DNA of 14,033 nucleotides, taken from assembly GCA_034430255.1 (NCBI GenBank), contig DAOUEU010000115.1, positions 1-14,033 on the forward strand, given 5' to 3'. The translations under genes were made by a program, and so were the position numbers. This DNA comes from DATKYK01 sp034430255. GTDB lineage: Bacteria; Chloroflexota; Dehalococcoidia; E44-bin15. Position 1 is the first letter of the stretch. Every line of letters begins with the position of its first letter. The notes under the pieces were generated by a model that did not search any database, was not told the DNA's origin, and saw only the letters and a list, made by a program, of their open reading frames with translations. Positions 12,096 to 14,033 of the stretch are shown in pieces.

Positions 12096-14033
12096 TTAGG
12101 GAATATACGTCCCTCCAGGGAATGCTGTAATCGTCCCGACAAGGTATTGCGCCACCAGCTGAAGGTCTGCTGCGTCAACCGTGCCGCTGTCATTGACATC
12201 GGCAGCGAGAAAATCGTCGCCACTAAGCGTTATAGTATGCACTATGTGCTGGGCTACCAACTGGAAGTCTGCCGAATCAATAGCATCATTGCCACTGCCT
12301 AGCGGGTAGACATCACCCTCCAGTCTCACTGTCCCAATACAGAAGTTGCAATCATTAACTGGGCTTGGGTATATGAGCTGAGGATCGCTTAATGTCCCAT
12401 CATACAGCGATGTTACCTCGATATCCAGGTCGCTGCATTCTCCAGAACTGCCTACCGCATTTAATGTGACAGTAGCAAATGTGAAAGTGCCGGTTGGACC
12501 CGGTGAAGACCCTGTGGCAGCTGACATGGTGGTAGTGCTGCCCACCGTATTAGAGTAAACAGTGCCGAGGTCCCCAGCAGCTATATTGCCTACAGTAACA
12601 ACAGCCGTATCAACGGTAAGCGTTATGGTAGCTGAACCTATGCCATCTGGATCACTGGTAGTTATGGTAATGTCGACATCGGCGGTCTCACCCGCAGGTG
12701 CACTCGCGCAATCAATAGCTACCGAGGTACCTGGAGTAGGTGTAACTGTTGGCGAAGGAGTTGGACTTGTTGTCGGAGTAGGCGTTGGAGTTGGCGTAGG
12801 AGTCGGTGTAGTAGGTGGCGTAGGTGTTGGGGTATATGCAATCTTCTCACAGATGGCATCCTTGAACATGCCAGCATCCAGTCCAACCTTATACACCCAC
12901 CCAGGTGTGAATGGTGGGGCTATGGTACCAGGTTGGGGCCATACAATTTCGTCCCGCAACCAATTTATGTCCACAGGTGGTATACTGCCGACGCCCTCAG
13001 AGCTGATCTCAAGCTGATGAATTCCGTGCTCTATAGTTGATATAGCGTTATCGCGTGCTATCTCCGTGGCGTCGTAATCAACCACAATATGTCCAACGTC
13101 AGTGCTGAGATTGATAATCTGTCTCCGAGAAGTGGAGAAGTACGGAGAGCTCATGAGTTCCACCACAGCCAGGTCTATACCGGCTTCTATAGGTGTTATC
13201 CCTTCAACGTGGATGATATTCAAGACGTCAGCGGCAACACTATTACGGTTGCTGTTGGTGATGACAGTGGGGGGGATTTCCGTTCTGGCTCCGCCGGGCA
13301 AGTCGCCGGCGAACTGGATCACTGTTAGTTCCACCTGCCAATCGGGTATGCAATCGGGGTCAATGATAGCGTTGTAGAGCCCCGTTATCTCGGTGTTCCA
13401 CTCGCTTGCGTCCATAGAGCCCGACCCATCCAGGAGCACTGCAAGCTGATCCACTCTTGGGATAGGAATCGTGCAAGCCGTGTCATGGTCGTCGCCTGTG
13501 CCATCATTCGGTGTGGAGTCGGGGTCATCCTCATCTACAGCGGTAACCTCGGCGGGATTGCAGTAGTCTCCACTGGTTAAAACCTCAGCCTGGAATGATA
13601 GGACCTCATTGTTCCCGTTAGCCAGGGTGTTGATGTTCCAGGTGAGGGTGGGAGCGCCGGAGTCGTTATTACTGTCCCCACCGCTGATGGTGCCGCTGGC
13701 GTAGCTGTAGCCATTGGGCACTAGGTCGGTGACCACGATGTTATGGGCATCGCATGGGCCATCGTTGGATACTGTTATGGTGAAGGTGACGGTATCGCTC
13801 ATGTAAGGTGTCGGGTCGTTGACATCCTTGGTGAGGCTGACATCTGCGATGATATTGGGTGAAGTAGAGGCGGAATCTGAGTTATTAGATGGGTTGGGAT
13901 CTGTCTCCGTTGCAGAAGTTATCTGAGCTGTATTGGTATAGGAACCGGAGCAGTTGACCTCAGTCTGGAAAGAGAGGATAGCGTTATTGCCGTTGGTGAG
14001 AGTATTGATAGTCCAGGAGAGGGTAGGGGCCCC
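12096..14033 (-). CDS. Large secreted surface protein: DUF11 repeats, vWA domain, TP-rich linker, cohesin-like domain, dockerin (5' end outside window)
   Basis: The minus-strand frame stays open from the window edge to the stop at 12096 (645 residues visible). The internal Met at 13802 sits in the middle of a DUF11 repeat and is not the start. In order of visible residues: the end of one DUF11 repeat and a whole second one (1-190); a von Willebrand A domain (about 193-399) with MIDAS residues DGSGS (202-206), T280 and D312; a Thr-Pro linker (400-435); a cohesin-like beta-sandwich (437-559); and a C-terminal dockerin (567-637), whose second calcium loop ADVNDSGTVDAADLQ is canonical and whose first is degenerate. 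No anchor or sorting signal follows the dockerin. The protein is probably exported by a signal in the missing N-terminus and acts in adhesion or surface assembly. It resembles surface proteins of Dehalococcoidia and some archaea. Confidence 0.85.
   Translation of the reverse strand, partial: GAPTLSWTINTLTNGNNAILSFQTEVNCSGSYTNTAQITSATETDPNPSNNSDSASTSPNIIADVSLTKDVNDPTPYMSDTVTFTITVSNDGPCDAHNIVVTDLVPNGYSYASGTISGGDSNNDSGAPTLTWNINTLANGNNEVLSFQAEVLTSGDYCNPAEVTAVDEDDPDSTPNDGTGDDHDTACTIPIPRVDQLAVLLDGSGSMDASEWNTEITGLYNAIIDPDCIPDWQVELTVIQFAGDLPGGARTEIPPTVITNSNRNSVAADVLNIIHVEGITPIEAGIDLAVVELMSSPYFSTSRRQIINLSTDVGHIVVDYDATEIARDNAISTIEHGIHQLEISSEGVGSIPPVDINWLRDEIVWPQPGTIAPPFTPGWVYKVGLDAGMFKDAICEKIAYTPTPTPPTTPTPTPTPTPTPTTSPTPSPTVTPTPGTSVAIDCASAPAGETADVDITITTSDPDGIGSATITLTVDTAVVTVGNIAAGDLGTVYSNTVGSTTTMSAATGSSPGPTGTFTFATVTLNAVGSSGECSDLDIEVTSLYDGTLSDPQLIYPSPVNDCNFCIGTVRLEGDVYPLGSGNDAIDSADFQLVAQHIVHTITLSGDDFLAADVNDSGTVDAADLQLVAQYLVGTITAFPGGTYIP
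12729..12836 (-). repeat. Thr-Pro linker microsatellite inside the surface-protein gene
   Basis: A run of imperfect six-base ACNCCN units encodes about 36 residues of Thr-Pro repeats with a few Ser, between the vWA and cohesin-like domains. Such linkers are extended and often glycosylated. The repeat could expand or contract by slippage while keeping the reading frame when units change in threes. Confidence 0.85.
13567..14033 (-). repeat. Tandem DUF11 repeat units
   Basis: Two copies of a repeat of about 125 residues are visible. GAPTLSWTINTLTNGNN at the window edge and GAPTLTWNINTLANGNN 125 residues later are almost identical, followed by LSFQTEV and LSFQAEV. The copies are also similar at DNA level, so more copies probably lie to the right, beyond the window. 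Confidence 0.75.

Noticed and set aside
12729..12836. CRISPR-like short repeats
   Set aside because: The repeats are contiguous six-base coding units of a Thr-Pro linker without spacers. No CRISPR array was seen anywhere in the window.
12562..13017. Plus-strand frame rich in Val-Gly repeats
   Set aside because: It is the antisense shadow of the Thr-Pro linker and vWA/cohesin coding region on the minus strand.
13800..13802. Start codon of the surface protein at the Met codon at 13800-13802
   Set aside because: The frame stays open upstream to the window edge and encodes the preceding part of the same DUF11 repeat, so this Met is internal.

Overview
The window looks like a chromosomal fragment from an anaerobic bacterium. 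A ferredoxin-dependent four-subunit 2-oxoacid oxidoreductase and an oxygen-sensitive 2-hydroxyacyl-CoA dehydratase/benzoyl-CoA reductase-type enzyme point to strict anaerobiosis. Sigma70-type promoters, Shine-Dalgarno sites and a CCA-encoding tRNA point to Bacteria. The style of the giant surface protein (DUF11, vWA, TP-rich linker, cohesin-like domain, dockerin) together with the SCP2, BaiE-like and dehydratase genes reminds me of uncultured Dehalococcoidia (Chloroflexota). That placement is inference only.

Layout. 1-90: tail of an unknown CDS. 383-3437: compact operon porG-porD-porA-porB for a pyruvate (or related 2-oxoacid):ferredoxin oxidoreductase. 3645-3756: tRNA-Pro(TGG) with a good promoter almost on its 5' end. 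3874-4307: decayed tyrosine integrase just downstream of the tRNA, the scar of an integrated element. 4304-4886: an AT-richer gene for a SnoaL/NTF2-fold protein closely resembling the bile-acid 7-alpha-dehydratase BaiE, with a near-consensus promoter lying inside the end of the dead integrase. 5352-9109: operon of two HgdB/BcrC-BcrB-type subunits, one ASKHA ATPase activator and a small SCP2 lipid-carrier protein. 9691-10299: histidine phosphatase behind a leader with two competing hairpins and a duplicated start-site unit. 10585-11586: zinc alcohol dehydrogenase. 12096-14033, minus strand: 3' part of a large secreted adhesin-like protein that runs off the right edge, with its own terminator.

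How the genes may work together. The por operon oxidises a 2-oxoacid to acyl-CoA and reduces ferredoxin. Enzymes of the HgdC/BcrD class use ferredoxin electrons plus ATP to fire one very low-potential electron into their partner subunits, so por could feed the 5352-8633 enzyme. The BaiE-like protein, the radical dehydratase/reductase and the SCP2 carrier together suggest anaerobic processing of CoA esters of a hydrophobic, possibly cyclic or steroid-like, acid. The substrate is not readable from sequence. No CRISPR array, rRNA or intact transposon was seen.
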